Source of the DNA: Heliopora coerulea | Taxonomy: Eukaryota > Cnidaria > Anthozoa > Scleralcyonacea > Helioporidae | NCBI GenBank assembly: GCA_030142905.1 | Contig: JASJOG010000547.1 | Location: forward strand, 54,433-118,432 | DNA: 64,000 bases | Reading direction: 5' to 3' | Part shown: in pieces, positions 9,459-18,114 of the stretch | Layout: the number at the start of each line of letters is the position of its first letter | Numbering within the stretch: the stretch's first letter is position 1 | Made by a program: the position numbers and the translations under genes | Notes under the pieces: model-generated | Databases searched by the model: none | Told to the model about the DNA's origin: nothing | The model's input: the letters and a program-made list of their open reading frames with translations, nothing else

Positions 9459-10714
9459 AGTAGTAATAGGTGAATGGTGGGTTATTCCAAACACTTACCA
9501 ATCACAGAGCTGGATTTTTTGAATATACCAATCACATCACAGGGATTTGACCCCTCGGACAGAGGGAGCGTTTTTTTGACCCTAATTATAGCTTTTGACC
9601 AATCAACAAGCGAGGACCTTGCCCTGTTTCCGGTATTCAGAGTGGGGTGGTCTTAAGTGTGTGCATGCCTCACTAACACTCCCTAAGTGGAGAGTGTATA
9701 CGTACTAACTATGCTACCCTTCTATGTAAAGCCCCATTTTGGAATTCGGAACCCACAGGGTGAAAAAAAAAATGTTGGTATATATATTTTATTAATGACA
9801 GTATAGTTGCCTTCTTGTTTGTCTTCTTGTCTTCGGTCTTCTTCCTCGACCATGTTGTTGTCATTCGTAAGGTTTTTCCCCCAGATATTTCCATTGGTCT
9901 TTACTTAGATGAGCCATTCTTTGTCTCGCTAGGTATCCTTCTCTTATTATTCTCATCCAAGAGTGTGCCATGCCTTTTGCGAGACCCACGTTTCTGTAAA
10001 GACGACTTGTGATACATATATTGAAGGTGAAATGCGGCGCTTATTCGAATACAAATATTACTCGGTAAATCAACCATAACTTTTTTCTTTTGGACCAATT
10101 TTGCTAAAAAATGATATCAAAAGATTCCTCAAAGTCAAGCGATTCCGATTATATCTATGATCGTCATGTTTGGATGCACGGTTTGAAAGTTATTGTCGAT
10201 TTTGTCAGTTCGGAGTTGAAATGTAGTGCTTATTCGAGTACAAATACCTTGATAGAGGGGGCGAAGTTGCATAACTTTTTTGTTTCTCAACCAATTTCGC
10301 TCAAAATGGTATCAAAAGATTCTTCGAAGTCAAGTGAACATTTCGTATTATGAGGTCTTTATTGCTAAGGGGCATCGTTTTCATTTATCAAGGTTTTTGT
10401 GATTTCTATTCATTGAGTCGGGTACTTGAGTGCTTTGTTAAGTGCTTCTGATCTCGGAACAGCGTTTTAAGCAAAGTTAACATGCTGTTTGTGATCTGTA
10501 AGCAGACTCGAATGTTTTCTTGTGTTGTTGGTGTGTTTTTCGGTGCATTTGGTTGTGAAAATAAGAAAAAAAAAATGGGTAAAACTCACCTGCGAATTCT
10601 TTGTGTGTTCGGTCTCGTGGGGGTTGTGGCGCTGTTTAGAATATATTAAGTTTGACATGTGTTTACATAAGTGTTGATGGATTTATGAATAAATTCGAAT
10701 GGGAAATGAGATTG
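9459..10714 (+). repeat. Polinton left terminal inverted repeat
   Basis: About 1,256 bases match the reverse complement of 34782-35987, with several percent divergence and small indels, including ~32 extra bases near 10160-10195. The repeat contains two internal ~115-base units about 189 bases apart (10028-10141 and 10217-10335). Both share a TGAAATG start, a TTATTCGA.TACAAATA core and an ATCAAAAGATTC end. No gene is assigned. Confidence 0.93.
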
Positions 10715-10887
10715 TGGTTAGTTTATTGGTTGTAGTTGTGGGTGTTGTGTATAAAAAATTGCTTTATGATAAGATAGTTTTTGGAATATGTTGGGATTAT
10801 TTGGATGATTTGGTGGAAGAACAAAAATATGATTTTTTGTATTGGCTTTGTTTGGAATCACAGGATGATTATAGTTGTGATATTTAA
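10699..10887 (+). CDS. Small hydrophobic ORF at inner TIR edge
   Basis: The 62-codon frame starts in the last bases of the TIR. Its N-terminus is strongly hydrophobic (MGNEIVVSLLVVVVGVVY), like a signal anchor, and the remainder is acidic and aromatic. I recognise no family, and chance cannot be excluded. Confidence 0.25.
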   Translation: MGNEIVVSLLVVVVGVVYKKLLYDKIVFGICWDYLDDLVEEQKYDFLYWLCLESQDDYSCDI

Positions 10888-11091
10888 ATTTAAAAGATAA
10901 AAGGCAATCTGAAATAATTTTGAACATGGTTATGAAGTCATTATGGGATGTTTTTACATTGTCTTTAAAAAGGGTGGTGTTTTTGAAATGCAGTTTTAAC
11001 ACTGTGTTTGCTGAGTGATGCAAGGTAAAAGATTGTGATTATGCTGATGCATATTTGTTTTTTGTGGAGGTGATTACACATGGAGGTGATT

Positions 11092-11109
11092 ACACATGGA
11101 GTCATGTGT
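11092..11109 (+). other. Short perfect hairpin next to a 16-bp tandem repeat
   Basis: ACACATG GAGT CATGTGT forms a 7-bp perfect stem. Just upstream, the 16-mer TGGAGGTGATTACACA occurs twice in tandem (11064-11095). Both lie about 60-140 bases upstream of the first long gene and may be promoter-proximal elements. Confidence 0.5.
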
Positions 11110-11163
11110 CAAGGGAATGCAAATTACATAATGATGTGTATCCTGTTTCATGCGATGGGTAGT

Positions 11164-11173
11164 ATATAAAAGG
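11164..11173 (+). promoter_or_regulatory. TATA box candidate
   Basis: TATATAAAAG lies 29-38 bases upstream of the ATG at 11202. This spacing would put transcription start close to the start codon of the first gene of the left operon-like cluster. Confidence 0.5.
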
Positions 11174-11201
11174 TATTGTTGAAAAAGAAAAAATTATCAT
11201 A

Positions 11202-11513
11202 ATGTCCGGTGGATATAAGAAGGATGGTGAAAATACTCCTAAAAAGAAAGAAGTTGGAAATATAAAAGGACAAAAAAGTTTCGAAGAAATTGAGGGAGTC
11301 GGTGTTGTGAAAGAAAAAGATAATAAACAAGATATTGAGGAAGATTGGGAAGAAGTGGAGTTATTTTGGAACGGAGTTCCAGGGATTGAATTTTCAGAAA
11401 AAGAGCAGGAAGATGTTTCTCAATTCTGTGATGAAATGCTTAATGATGAAGAATATTTTGTGTTGAGTGATTATTGGGTTTCTAATTTGTTAAAAGAATT
11501 AAATGGAATTTGA
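11202..11513 (+). CDS. Acidic protein of unknown function
   Basis: The frame has 103 codons and begins at the first ATG after a TATA-like box. The N-terminus is lysine-rich, and the rest is very acidic (EEDWEEVELFWNGVPG, EKEQEDVSQFCDEMLNDEEYF). It overlaps the next frame by 11 bases, a compact viral-style arrangement that supports both being genes. No domain is recognised. Confidence 0.5.
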   Translation: MSGGYKKDGENTPKKKEVGNIKGQKSFEEIEGVGVVKEKDNKQDIEEDWEEVELFWNGVPGIEFSEKEQEDVSQFCDEMLNDEEYFVLSDYWVSNLLKELNGI

Positions 11514-11895
11514 TAAAGATAATATTCAACAGTTGTTGAATCCGAAACATTTGACTTTTTGTGGTGGATGTTGTCAGTGTCATATGAAATATGTAAAATA
11601 TAATGAATTGCATTTACATTATATCAATGAGTCAAGTTCTTTGATGATAGAGTTGTCGAACGATAATGAAGTTGAAATGGAAGATTTTGAACAGTTATTA
11701 GATGACGTTTTTATTGTTGATGATTTTGTTAAGGCATATATTGATTTAAAAGCATGTTTTGCTTATCAAAATAGTGAAAATGAATCAGGATATTTGTGTC
11801 ATATTTGCAGTTGTGAATATTTAATTTATGATATGTTATTTGATATTCATAGTTTTGTTACGTTGGTTGAACATTATAAAGATGTTGAGAAATAA
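11503..11895 (+). CDS. Cysteine-containing acidic protein, unknown
   Basis: The frame has 130 codons. Cysteine clusters CGGCCQCH near residues 20-27 and CHICSCEY near 99-106 could bind metal. The middle is acidic (NDNEVEMEDFEQLLDD). It overlaps the previous gene's end and is followed 25 bases later by another frame on the same strand, suggesting co-transcription. I do not recognise a family. Confidence 0.5.
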   Translation: MEFDKDNIQQLLNPKHLTFCGGCCQCHMKYVKYNELHLHYINESSSLMIELSNDNEVEMEDFEQLLDDVFIVDDFVKAYIDLKACFAYQNSENESGYLCHICSCEYLIYDMLFDIHSFVTLVEHYKDVEK

Positions 11896-11920
11896 AGTGT
11901 TGTTCATTTGAGGGTCTATC

Positions 11921-12346
11921 ATGCATCATTATAAGTATTTTACAGTGAAGAAATGGGCAAGTCCTTATTTTGATCGATTTTTTAATAATGGGACAGATGT
12001 TGTTCGATTTTATACAAGGTGTCAAAGGGTTAAGGAAATCAAAATTAATATTCGGAAGGAAGAAATTTACAATTTGCATGTATTTGGTTCTTTTAAAGTG
12101 GGTATACGTTTTCGTGATCTTATGTCCAAAGCACGGTTTTATGCATATTTAAAGGGTGTTTTTGGGCACGATTCGAGAGCTTTCACAATTCAACAACATG
12201 CTTTTGAATATTTTGAATCATTTAATGTATATAAGAACGATTACAACAATTTGGATGTTTTTTATAATTCAAGTGAAGAAGAAGAAGAAAAGTCATCTTT
12301 GGAAGATGAATATGATTGGGAAAGTATCTTTGAATGCAATCATTGA
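11921..12346 (+). CDS. Unknown protein with acidic tail
   Basis: The frame has 141 codons. The first two thirds are basic and aromatic (HHYKYFTVKKWASPYFDRFF). The C-terminus is a glutamate run (SSEEEEEKSSLEDEYDWES). It is the third gene of a tight plus-strand series. An overlapping frame at 12156-12515 is probably a shadow. There is no recognisable domain. Confidence 0.45.
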   Translation: MHHYKYFTVKKWASPYFDRFFNNGTDVVRFYTRCQRVKEIKINIRKEEIYNLHVFGSFKVGIRFRDLMSKARFYAYLKGVFGHDSRAFTIQQHAFEYFESFNVYKNDYNNLDVFYNSSEEEEEKSSLEDEYDWESIFECNH

Positions 12347-13139
12347 GGTAAGCTTTGATTTCTTTGTAATATCTAATAAAAGAAAAAAAAAAAGAAAAAT
12401 AACAGATATATTAGTTGTATATAAAATATTTGTTAATCGCTTTACTCAAGACAAATCATTAAACGCTTTTTTTAAGACATCATTTGATATAATTATCAGT
12501 CTTAAAGCGTTTTGATATAATCATTTTTGTCTGAGTTGCTAAAGTGGTTGAGGTGGGGTACCGTGTGCTGATCATCAGATGTGGAGTTATTTTCACTGAG
12601 CTATCGATTCTTAATGTCTGGAATTGTTGAATTTCTTTTTGTTGATATGGACGAATAAATGTGCTCTAAATTTTTTATCAGGCTGTTCTAAGATTTTGTA
12701 TTTGATCATTGTAATAATTTTATACATATAGAGATTGTGGTGAGTTATCGTATTGTCAGGACTAACAATTGTATTTGATCATTTTGATTGCTTCTTCCCA
12801 CATCGCTACTTTGTTATTGTTTTATTCTTACCTTAATTTTCAAAAACTTACATTTTTCCTTGAGATCTAAAGATTCCTTTTTTAGCTTCCTCTTAGCATC
12901 TTCTTCTTGAAGGAAATTGTGGATAATATTGTGTATTTATAATGTGTTTTACAATATCACATGATGTTGAAACGGAAATGTTGGAACAGAAATGTGGATA
13001 AATAATGGTCAGCATGAATGATTGATTTAATCGTGTTGAATGATTGAATGACAAAAGGTGGGTTGTGAAAGATCTAGATGTGTATAATGGTGATATGAAT
13101 GACTGATTTTAGTCATGGTGAGTGATTGAATGATAAAAA
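12347..13139. other. Non-coding interval of the Polinton
   Basis: Nearly 800 bases hold no convincing gene. They contain a long hairpin (12449-12532) and an 81-bp tandem duplication (13006-13167), listed separately. The rest is A/T-rich and featureless by eye. Confidence 0.6.
12449..12532 (+). ncRNA. Long imperfect hairpin
   Basis: An 84-base foldback has AGACAAA paired with TTTGTCT at the base. Higher up, AAACGCTTT and AAGAC pair with GTCTT and AAAGCGTTT around a roughly 20-base loop. Size and shape resemble a microRNA precursor, but a structural DNA or terminator role is equally possible. Only self-complementarity is seen directly. Confidence 0.4.
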
Positions 13140-13167
13140 ATGGCTTATGAAAGATCTGTTGATGTCA
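13006..13167 (+). repeat. 81-bp tandem duplication over a start codon
   Basis: Units 13006-13086 and 13087-13167 share blocks such as TGAATGA.TGATT, TGATTGAATGA and GAAAGATCT. The second unit contains the ATG of the frame at 13140, so the duplication reshapes the gene's leader. Confidence 0.6.
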
Positions 13168-13614
13168 ATGTTAAAAGGGTGGTTTTGTCATTTGATATAA
13201 AGAATGTGAGAGAAATGATGCTTGAGGTTAATTTTATTTATGAGGTTGTTCATTATTTGAAAAATCGGAAAAAATTATATCGTTGGGCTGTGTTTTATCA
13301 TACTCTGGAGGATTATTGTCAAATGGACAGTTCCTCATGTTCATTATCATTTGTTGCTATGGTATGAACTAGAGCGTGGAAGTTCATTTCATTTCAGCAA
13401 TGTTCCGTTCACAGAATTTGTGAGAAGAAAATGCAGGGAAATTAATTTGGGATGTATTAAATCATATAATATCAGCAATGTTGAAAGAAGATTGCTTATG
13501 TTGAATTGTGAAAGGAATGGTTGTGAAGCTTATCAAAGAGACATGTCATATATGTTTCCTTATGTGGAAGAATTATTTAGAAGTAAAGTGCAAGAAAAGG
13601 GTAAACTTTTTTGA
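13140..13614 (+). pseudogene. Unknown protein, one frameshift
   Basis: Two overlapping frames (13140-13367 and 13351-13614) look like one gene broken by a frameshift near 13318. The second frame can be traced upstream of its ATG in continuous sense. The product would be about 157 residues, mixed charge and rich in Arg/Tyr/Cys, without a recognisable domain. It is the last plus-strand gene before a convergent minus-strand trio. Confidence 0.4.
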
Positions 13615-13651
13615 AAAAATTTATTTGATTATTTGTTACTAGTGTGTTTTG

Positions 13652-13948
13652 TTAAAAAGGTATACGTTGTTTTATATAATCATATTCGTATTCATATTCT
13701 AAATATTTGAGAAAAATTTTTACTATTTTTTGTTCATATATGTTTTGTATGTTGGAGTATATAGGCATTTTGTTTAGTTTGATGTGATTAAGTATTGCGT
13801 TTGCGCAGCTATGTAATGATAACAATTCAGGTAAGGTTTTCAATAGAGCAAAATATTTAAATTGGTGTTGTAAGAGATTAAAAGTGAATAACAATGTTTT
13901 GTTATAACCAGGTACAATAATATATTCATTACATGATAATTGTTTCAT
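13652..13948 (-). CDS. Small unknown protein
   Basis: The frame has 98 codons. It starts inside the 3' end of the upstream gene (20-base overlap), as expected for compact viral gene arrays. It is helical and leucine-rich, with a C-terminal EYEYEYDY run. No family recognised. Confidence 0.4.
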   Translation of the reverse strand: MKQLSCNEYIIVPGYNKTLLFTFNLLQHQFKYFALLKTLPELLSLHSCANAILNHIKLNKMPIYSNIQNIYEQKIVKIFLKYLEYEYEYDYIKQRIPF

Positions 13949-14747
13949 GTATGAGTTCTTTTGTGGGTACGATACCTGTTTTCAATGTATAAAAGTTTAT
14001 TTGTTTATAAGAAATTGATTTTTCATAAATACTATACGTTTTAAATAAACTAATATATTTTGTTCTATATTCTAGAAAATTTTTAAAAGGAACAGTTTTT
14101 AAAGTGTTCATTATATGGTATGGTAAGCAGCAGTTTGTTATTTTTTCCATGGTGTCCATGGTGATCGTTTCTTTGTTTTGTTCTATTCCTATAGTGATGT
14201 TGATTTCGTTGCGTATGGGAACTTGTGATTTCTTTAAAGTATTTCTTGACGTTTCATATTCTCTTTCTCCAATGTTTCCATTTGTTGTTGCGCATTGAGG
14301 ATCTCTATTATCGGTGCTAAACTGTTTATGTGGAGAGATGGGAGTGGCATTTGGGTCCACTGTTGCATCAGAGTCATATGTACTTCCAGTGGTTGATAGC
14401 AATCTGAAGCTTTCATCATCGGAACTTTTTTCGGAGAAGGCTGGATTTGGGTTGTTGAATATGCTTTCGTATAAGACGTCGAGGACTCTGTCCAATTCAT
14501 TTGGTTCGGTGTTGGTAGAGCTGGAAGTGGTGTCGGAGTGGAGGTCATATGTAAAAGTTGATGTTTCATCCGAGTAGGTGGTGGTGTTAGTTGTGATGAT
14601 GTTGGTGTTTGGTTTGTCCAATCCATTTGTATTAAAAAGGTCAAAATCGGAGAAGTCCATTCTGCTGGTTGCAAGCCTTGTTCTGGTTCTGATGCATTTG
14701 AGCAAAAATGAGGAGGGAAGTAGTAATAAATAATTTGGGCTGGGCAT
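13929..14747 (-). CDS. Ser/Thr/Asp-rich protein, unknown
   Basis: A 272-codon frame. A likely internal start is at the methionine before DFSDFDLFNTNGLDKPNT. The following ~150 residues are rich in Ser, Thr, Asp and Asn (SSSTNTEPNELD, TYDSDATVDPN), like a disordered phosphoprotein or activation region. The last ~100 residues are more ordered. It overlaps a second open frame (14234-15370) for 514 bases. One of the two is probably a shadow there, or a frameshift joins them. Confidence 0.4.
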   Translation of the reverse strand: MPSPNYLLLLPSSFLLKCIRTRTRLATSRMDFSDFDLFNTNGLDKPNTNIITTNTTTYSDETSTFTYDLHSDTTSSSTNTEPNELDRVLDVLYESIFNNPNPAFSEKSSDDESFRLLSTTGSTYDSDATVDPNATPISPHKQFSTDNRDPQCATTNGNIGEREYETSRNTLKKSQVPIRNEINITIGIEQNKETITMDTMEKITNCCLPYHIMNTLKTVPFKNFLEYRTKYISLFKTYSIYEKSISYKQINFYTLKTGIVPTKELIHETIIM

Positions 14748-15370
14748 CCTGTCATACTGGTTTTGGGTTTGTCAGTTATAAATGAATGGATTTGATTGGT
14801 GGTATGACAACACAATATGCTGGCCAAACGGAGTCCGATCATATTGTGTAAATGTTGATCTGTGCTGGATTGCATCATGAATAATAAACAAGAAATTTCA
14901 AAAGGTTCTGTCATGTGAGCATGTAATGAGTAAGAAGTCAAAGAAAGATAAGATTCATAGTAAGAAATTAGAAGTAATAAAGCTATTGAAAAAGGTGCTT
15001 TACCTAGATGTACCAGCGATTTTGTTTGTTGTATCAGTTTGGTGGAGATGACAGGATACCATTTGGGTAATGGGTTGATGTCTTTTTTCGGTTGAAAGGT
15101 TATATATTGATCAGCTACAGATAAGTATTTTGTTCCTTGTCCATGAAAAATGTAGATGTAGCCCTCAATGTTGGGATTTTGTATGTACTTTCTTGCCACT
15201 CTTCTATTGCTGTTGGTGTGAATAAAATCACAGAATTGTTGAAATGCATCCACATGTATTGAGGAATGTAAATCTTTACATGTCAATAATTTATGTAAAT
15301 TGCAGCATATATAAATGCTATCCATTGCGTTTATGGTTGTGGGTATTGGAGGATGTCTTGATTTATACAT
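14234..15370 (-). CDS. Unknown protein, 378 codons
   Basis: The N-terminal 200 residues look like a folded protein (MDSIYICCNLHKLLTCKDLH, YIYIFHGQGTKYLSVADQYI). The C-terminal part is Pro/Thr-rich low complexity that overlaps the acidic frame at 13929-14747. One reading is that a frameshift near 14650-14750 once joined this N-terminal domain to that frame. I recognise no domain. Confidence 0.4.
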   Translation of the reverse strand: MYKSRHPPIPTTINAMDSIYICCNLHKLLTCKDLHSSIHVDAFQQFCDFIHTNSNRRVARKYIQNPNIEGYIYIFHGQGTKYLSVADQYITFQPKKDINPLPKWYPVISTKLIQQTKSLVHLGKAPFSIALLLLISYYESYLSLTSYSLHAHMTEPFEISCLLFMMQSSTDQHLHNMIGLRLASILCCHTTNQIHSFITDKPKTSMTGCPAQIIYYYFPPHFCSNASEPEQGLQPAEWTSPILTFLIQMDWTNQTPTSSQLTPPPTRMKHQLLHMTSTPTPLPALPTPNQMNWTESSTSYTKAYSTTQIQPSPKKVPMMKASDCYQPLEVHMTLMQQWTQMPLPSLHINSLAPIIEILNAQQQMETLEKENMKRQEIL

Positions 15371-15577
15371 TTTTTTTTTATTCGATATATCCGGTTGAAA
15401 AAAAGGAAATGAATGTGCTTGTTATGATAATATTTAAAGCACTGTTAAATGTTTGTATTCATTTGTGTGATAGGAGTTGAAGTGTTGTTTACAATAGTGA
15501 TAAAGGAAAGAAAGTATGTTTATATTGTTTAAAAGCATTTAGGATTTTTGAGATATTTTAATTCATTTTTTCTTTAG

Positions 15578-16003
15578 ATGTTCAACATTACGGTTTACGT
15601 TTTTATGCTATGGATAATGAAAATCGTGAATGCCAATTTGAAATATACAAGATCAGCATCAACGATGGATGCCATAATTAATGTTCCTTCTATAACAAAA
15701 TATGGAAGTTGGGGAGGTTGGGGAAATCCGGTATACTGGGAAGATGATTATGAAATTATAAAGCATCGTTGTTATTTGGTTATGAGATACGGGGTTTTAT
15801 GCTGTATTGATGTACCAGATTGTCCACCTGGTTTGGTTCCTGAAATTCCTTTGAAGGCTTATCAGATTTATAAATTGAAGAGACTCGAAATTGGGTCCAT
15901 GGTGAAAGAATCTCGTGACCAGGATCATGTTACTTATGAGGAACATTCTGTTGAATTTTCAGATTCGGTGAAAAAAAATCACAGATTGTATTGTACGGGA
16001 TAA
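15578..16003 (+). CDS. Predicted secreted protein with WGxWG motif
   Basis: A hydrophobic N-terminus (MFNITVYVFMLWIMKIVNA) looks like a signal peptide. The mature part contains GSWGGWGNPVYW and later CPPGLVPEIPLKAYQIYKLK. The WGxW...CPxG...lK pattern is reminiscent of a vitelline-membrane outer-layer I (beta-prism) repeat, but the DDTALN box of that family is not visible. The match is weak. A pyrimidine-rich TTTTTCTTTAG directly precedes the ATG and could be a splice acceptor. Confidence 0.4.
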   Translation: MFNITVYVFMLWIMKIVNANLKYTRSASTMDAIINVPSITKYGSWGGWGNPVYWEDDYEIIKHRCYLVMRYGVLCCIDVPDCPPGLVPEIPLKAYQIYKLKRLEIGSMVKESRDQDHVTYEEHSVEFSDSVKKNHRLYCTG

Positions 16004-16246
16004 TTGGTTGTTGTTTGGCAAGATTGTTTGTATGATATTGGTATATTTTTATTGTGCATTTACATGTTACAAAATCCTGAAGGCATTCTCTGGAAATCCA
16101 TTGTTCATGGATCGTTGATTTTGATGTTTTATTGGCACATTTTGACTATTTTGCTAATATGGGAGTATTATTTTATGTATTGTGCATTTGTGGCTTATAT
16201 GTATGGGTTTTTTCATCTGCATCTTAATTCATATGTGAAACTATAA
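16004..16246 (+). CDS. Hydrophobic membrane-like reading frame
   Basis: In frame with, and directly after, the stop of the preceding gene, 80 hydrophobic and aromatic codons would form two or three membrane segments (GIFLLCIYML, LTILLIWEYYFMYCAF). It has no ATG start. It may be the C-terminal part of the preceding gene after a premature stop, or a chance frame. Confidence 0.3.
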   Translation: MVVVWQDCLYDIGIFLLCIYMLQNPEGILWKSIVHGSLILMFYWHILTILLIWEYYFMYCAFVAYMYGFFHLHLNSYVKL

Positions 16247-16336
16247 TCAAAGGGGTTTTATACAGTGATTATATTGATGATTTTTAGGGTAAAAAGTAAT
16301 ATATAATTAACAACATTTCTTGATTTTGTAATAATT

Positions 16337-16864
16337 TTAATAATTCCAATAATTTTTTCCATAATAATAAAATATTTTGTTGTTTGGATTGATGTTCTTG
16401 GTTGCGAATGCTTTGGGTAAATATTTTTTCTTTTTTTTACCAACATCTCGAATATTCATGTTGGTGTACCTTAATGTTTTCTTATCGTTAGCATAACATG
16501 GATCTCCATTAGTGGAATAACTAGCATTGATACATCTGGCATCATCTCTTCCACTTTCGCATATCGCATAAGGAGCAAGACCAGTTTCAGGATAATATTT
16601 ATTGAGTTTTTTGTTTTTGATTCTTCAACCTGTATAAAAGCCTAAACTGGTTCCTTTTTTTATTTTTATTTTTCCTGCAAATAATCCCAATCCAGCATTG
16701 GGAATTGTTGATTTTTTTATTCTTAAATTTCTATTTTTTAATAAATGAATCCAACATTGCTTCGTTCATCGTGTTCTTTTCTTGCATCTAGCGTGTTTTA
16801 AAGCCATGTCTCTATATTGAGTCGACCTGATTTGCGGCAACTGTTTATTTAATCTCTTTTTCAT
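16337..16864 (-). pseudogene. SET-domain protein (lysine methyltransferase-like) with two in-frame TGA codons
   Basis: The frame is open from ATG at 16864 to TAA at 16337 except for two TGA codons. The protein is about 175 residues. A basic N-terminus is followed by the SET-N signature KSTIPNAGLGLFAGKIKIKK and GTSLGFYTG. Next come DDARCINASYS (equivalent of the RFINHS motif) and C-terminally NINPNNKIFYYYGKNYW, equivalent to the IxpgeEIfxxYGxxYW end. SET enzymes transfer methyl groups to lysine, and small virus-encoded SET proteins are known from chlorella viruses. Both TGA codons look like single-base changes. It lies between convergent unknown Polinton genes. Confidence 0.75.
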
Positions 16865-16872
16865 CTATAAAA

Positions 16873-17282
16873 TCAAATATAAACTTTAATTCCTTCATAA
16901 ATATCTGAATTTTTTTCTATGAACTTTATGATGGCATATAATTTAGCCGTCATGCTTCTGGGAGGGTTTAATATAGTTGACAGGAAGTTGTCTATTCTGC
17001 GTTTGAGTTCTACCGATTCATATGGAAATGCATGGATCGGATCACCGGATGTATTTACAAAATGGTTCATAGCTTCTGTGAATATTTTATTTGTGAATGC
17101 AATGTTTTCATTGTCGTCTTCAAAAATCGCCCCCACTTTTGATAGCCCTTGTTATCTTTACAAAATATTTCAATGACAGCGTTTGTGACATGGTAGTCTG
17201 TAAAAAAAATCAATGCAATTGTTGGTGTAATGTTGTTGTAAGGTAAGGAATTAGGTTGTTGATTGTTGGGGAAAAAATTCAA
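16873..17282 (-). pseudogene. Unknown protein, one frameshift
   Basis: Two overlapping minus frames (17067-17282, 16873-17136) join in sense with one frameshift near 17120. The product has about 135 residues, including TPTIALIFFTDYHVTNAVIE, GAIFEDDNENIAF and DNFLSTILNPPRSM. It ends 9 bases before the SET gene starts, so the two are probably co-transcribed. No domain recognised. Confidence 0.45.
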
Positions 17283-17513
17283 ATTTTAATTAATTCATTA
17301 TTTTTTCAAAATTTAGTATAAAACAATTTGACGCTGATGGTGATTTTATAGATGAAACTGACGGCTGGGATGAGTCTGAATGCAGCGATAATTTTGAAAA
17401 GAGAAGACTGTTACATTGTGCTTGTTATATTCCAGTTCCTTCTTGTTTGGAATTTATATCAAGTGTTGTTAGGTGTGTATTTTTTCGAAATAATAGAAGA
17501 AGAAATCGCAATG

Positions 17514-17986
17514 GCTCACATGACACAAGCGCAGCAGAAGAAAGTGGTTTTCACTGATGATGAACTCGAGAAAATCGTAAGTTACATTCCTTACGAAGAA
17601 AATATAACTTATCAAGATGATGAAAATGTGAAACATCAGGGTATAGAAATTTATCATAAATTGGGAGTGATTTCGGAAATATTTCAATATAATATCAAAA
17701 GAATGATGGAACGCTATGATGATGATAAAGTTATAGAATTGGTTTTGAAAAGAATCATCACGCATTTACTTGTTGTTGCAAAAGACACGTTGAAATGGGA
17801 AAACATGCTGTTTAGAATATTCTTTGACAAATTTCCAAGCTGAGAGTTTACCACTCCAACCGTCACGGCTGGTGACATGACTGTGGACAGAATATACGAG
17901 CAGTTGAATGAACATTTGCAAAGTAATGATGATATTCTTTTGGATGGACAATGGTCGGGAAATATGGTGTTTCTAGATTGGTTTTA
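17514..17986 (+). pseudogene. Unknown helical protein, one frameshift
   Basis: The likely start is the ATG at 17514 (MAHMTQAQQKKVVFTDDELE). The frame runs to 17843, then continues in another frame to 17986, ending MVFLDWF, so a frameshift near 17840 is inferred. The product is about 157 residues, helical and acidic. An upstream open stretch 17323-17560 in another frame follows a TTTTTTCAAAATTTAG acceptor-like sequence and could be an exon. No family recognised. Confidence 0.45.
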
Positions 17987-18114
17987 GATAAAAGAAAAAA
18001 AAGAAAAAAGTATTGTGTGAACGAAATAATGATAAAATTACGAATGTTAATGTAAATTTAGGAGGGAAGGGATCAAAATCGAAATAAAAACCTTTTGTTA
18101 ATAATTTAGGAATT

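Noticed and set aside
9474..10353. Several 60-80 codon frames inside the left TIR
   Set aside because: The mirrored frames in the right TIR differ by indels and stops, and compositions are random.
12156..12515. 119-codon plus-strand frame
   Set aside because: It overlaps a better frame (11921-12346) and runs into poly-A and hairpin sequence, with a low-complexity Lys/Ile composition. A shadow frame.
14104..14577. Plus-strand frames opposite the 13929-15370 genes
   Set aside because: They are antisense to longer overlapping minus-strand genes and show no motif.
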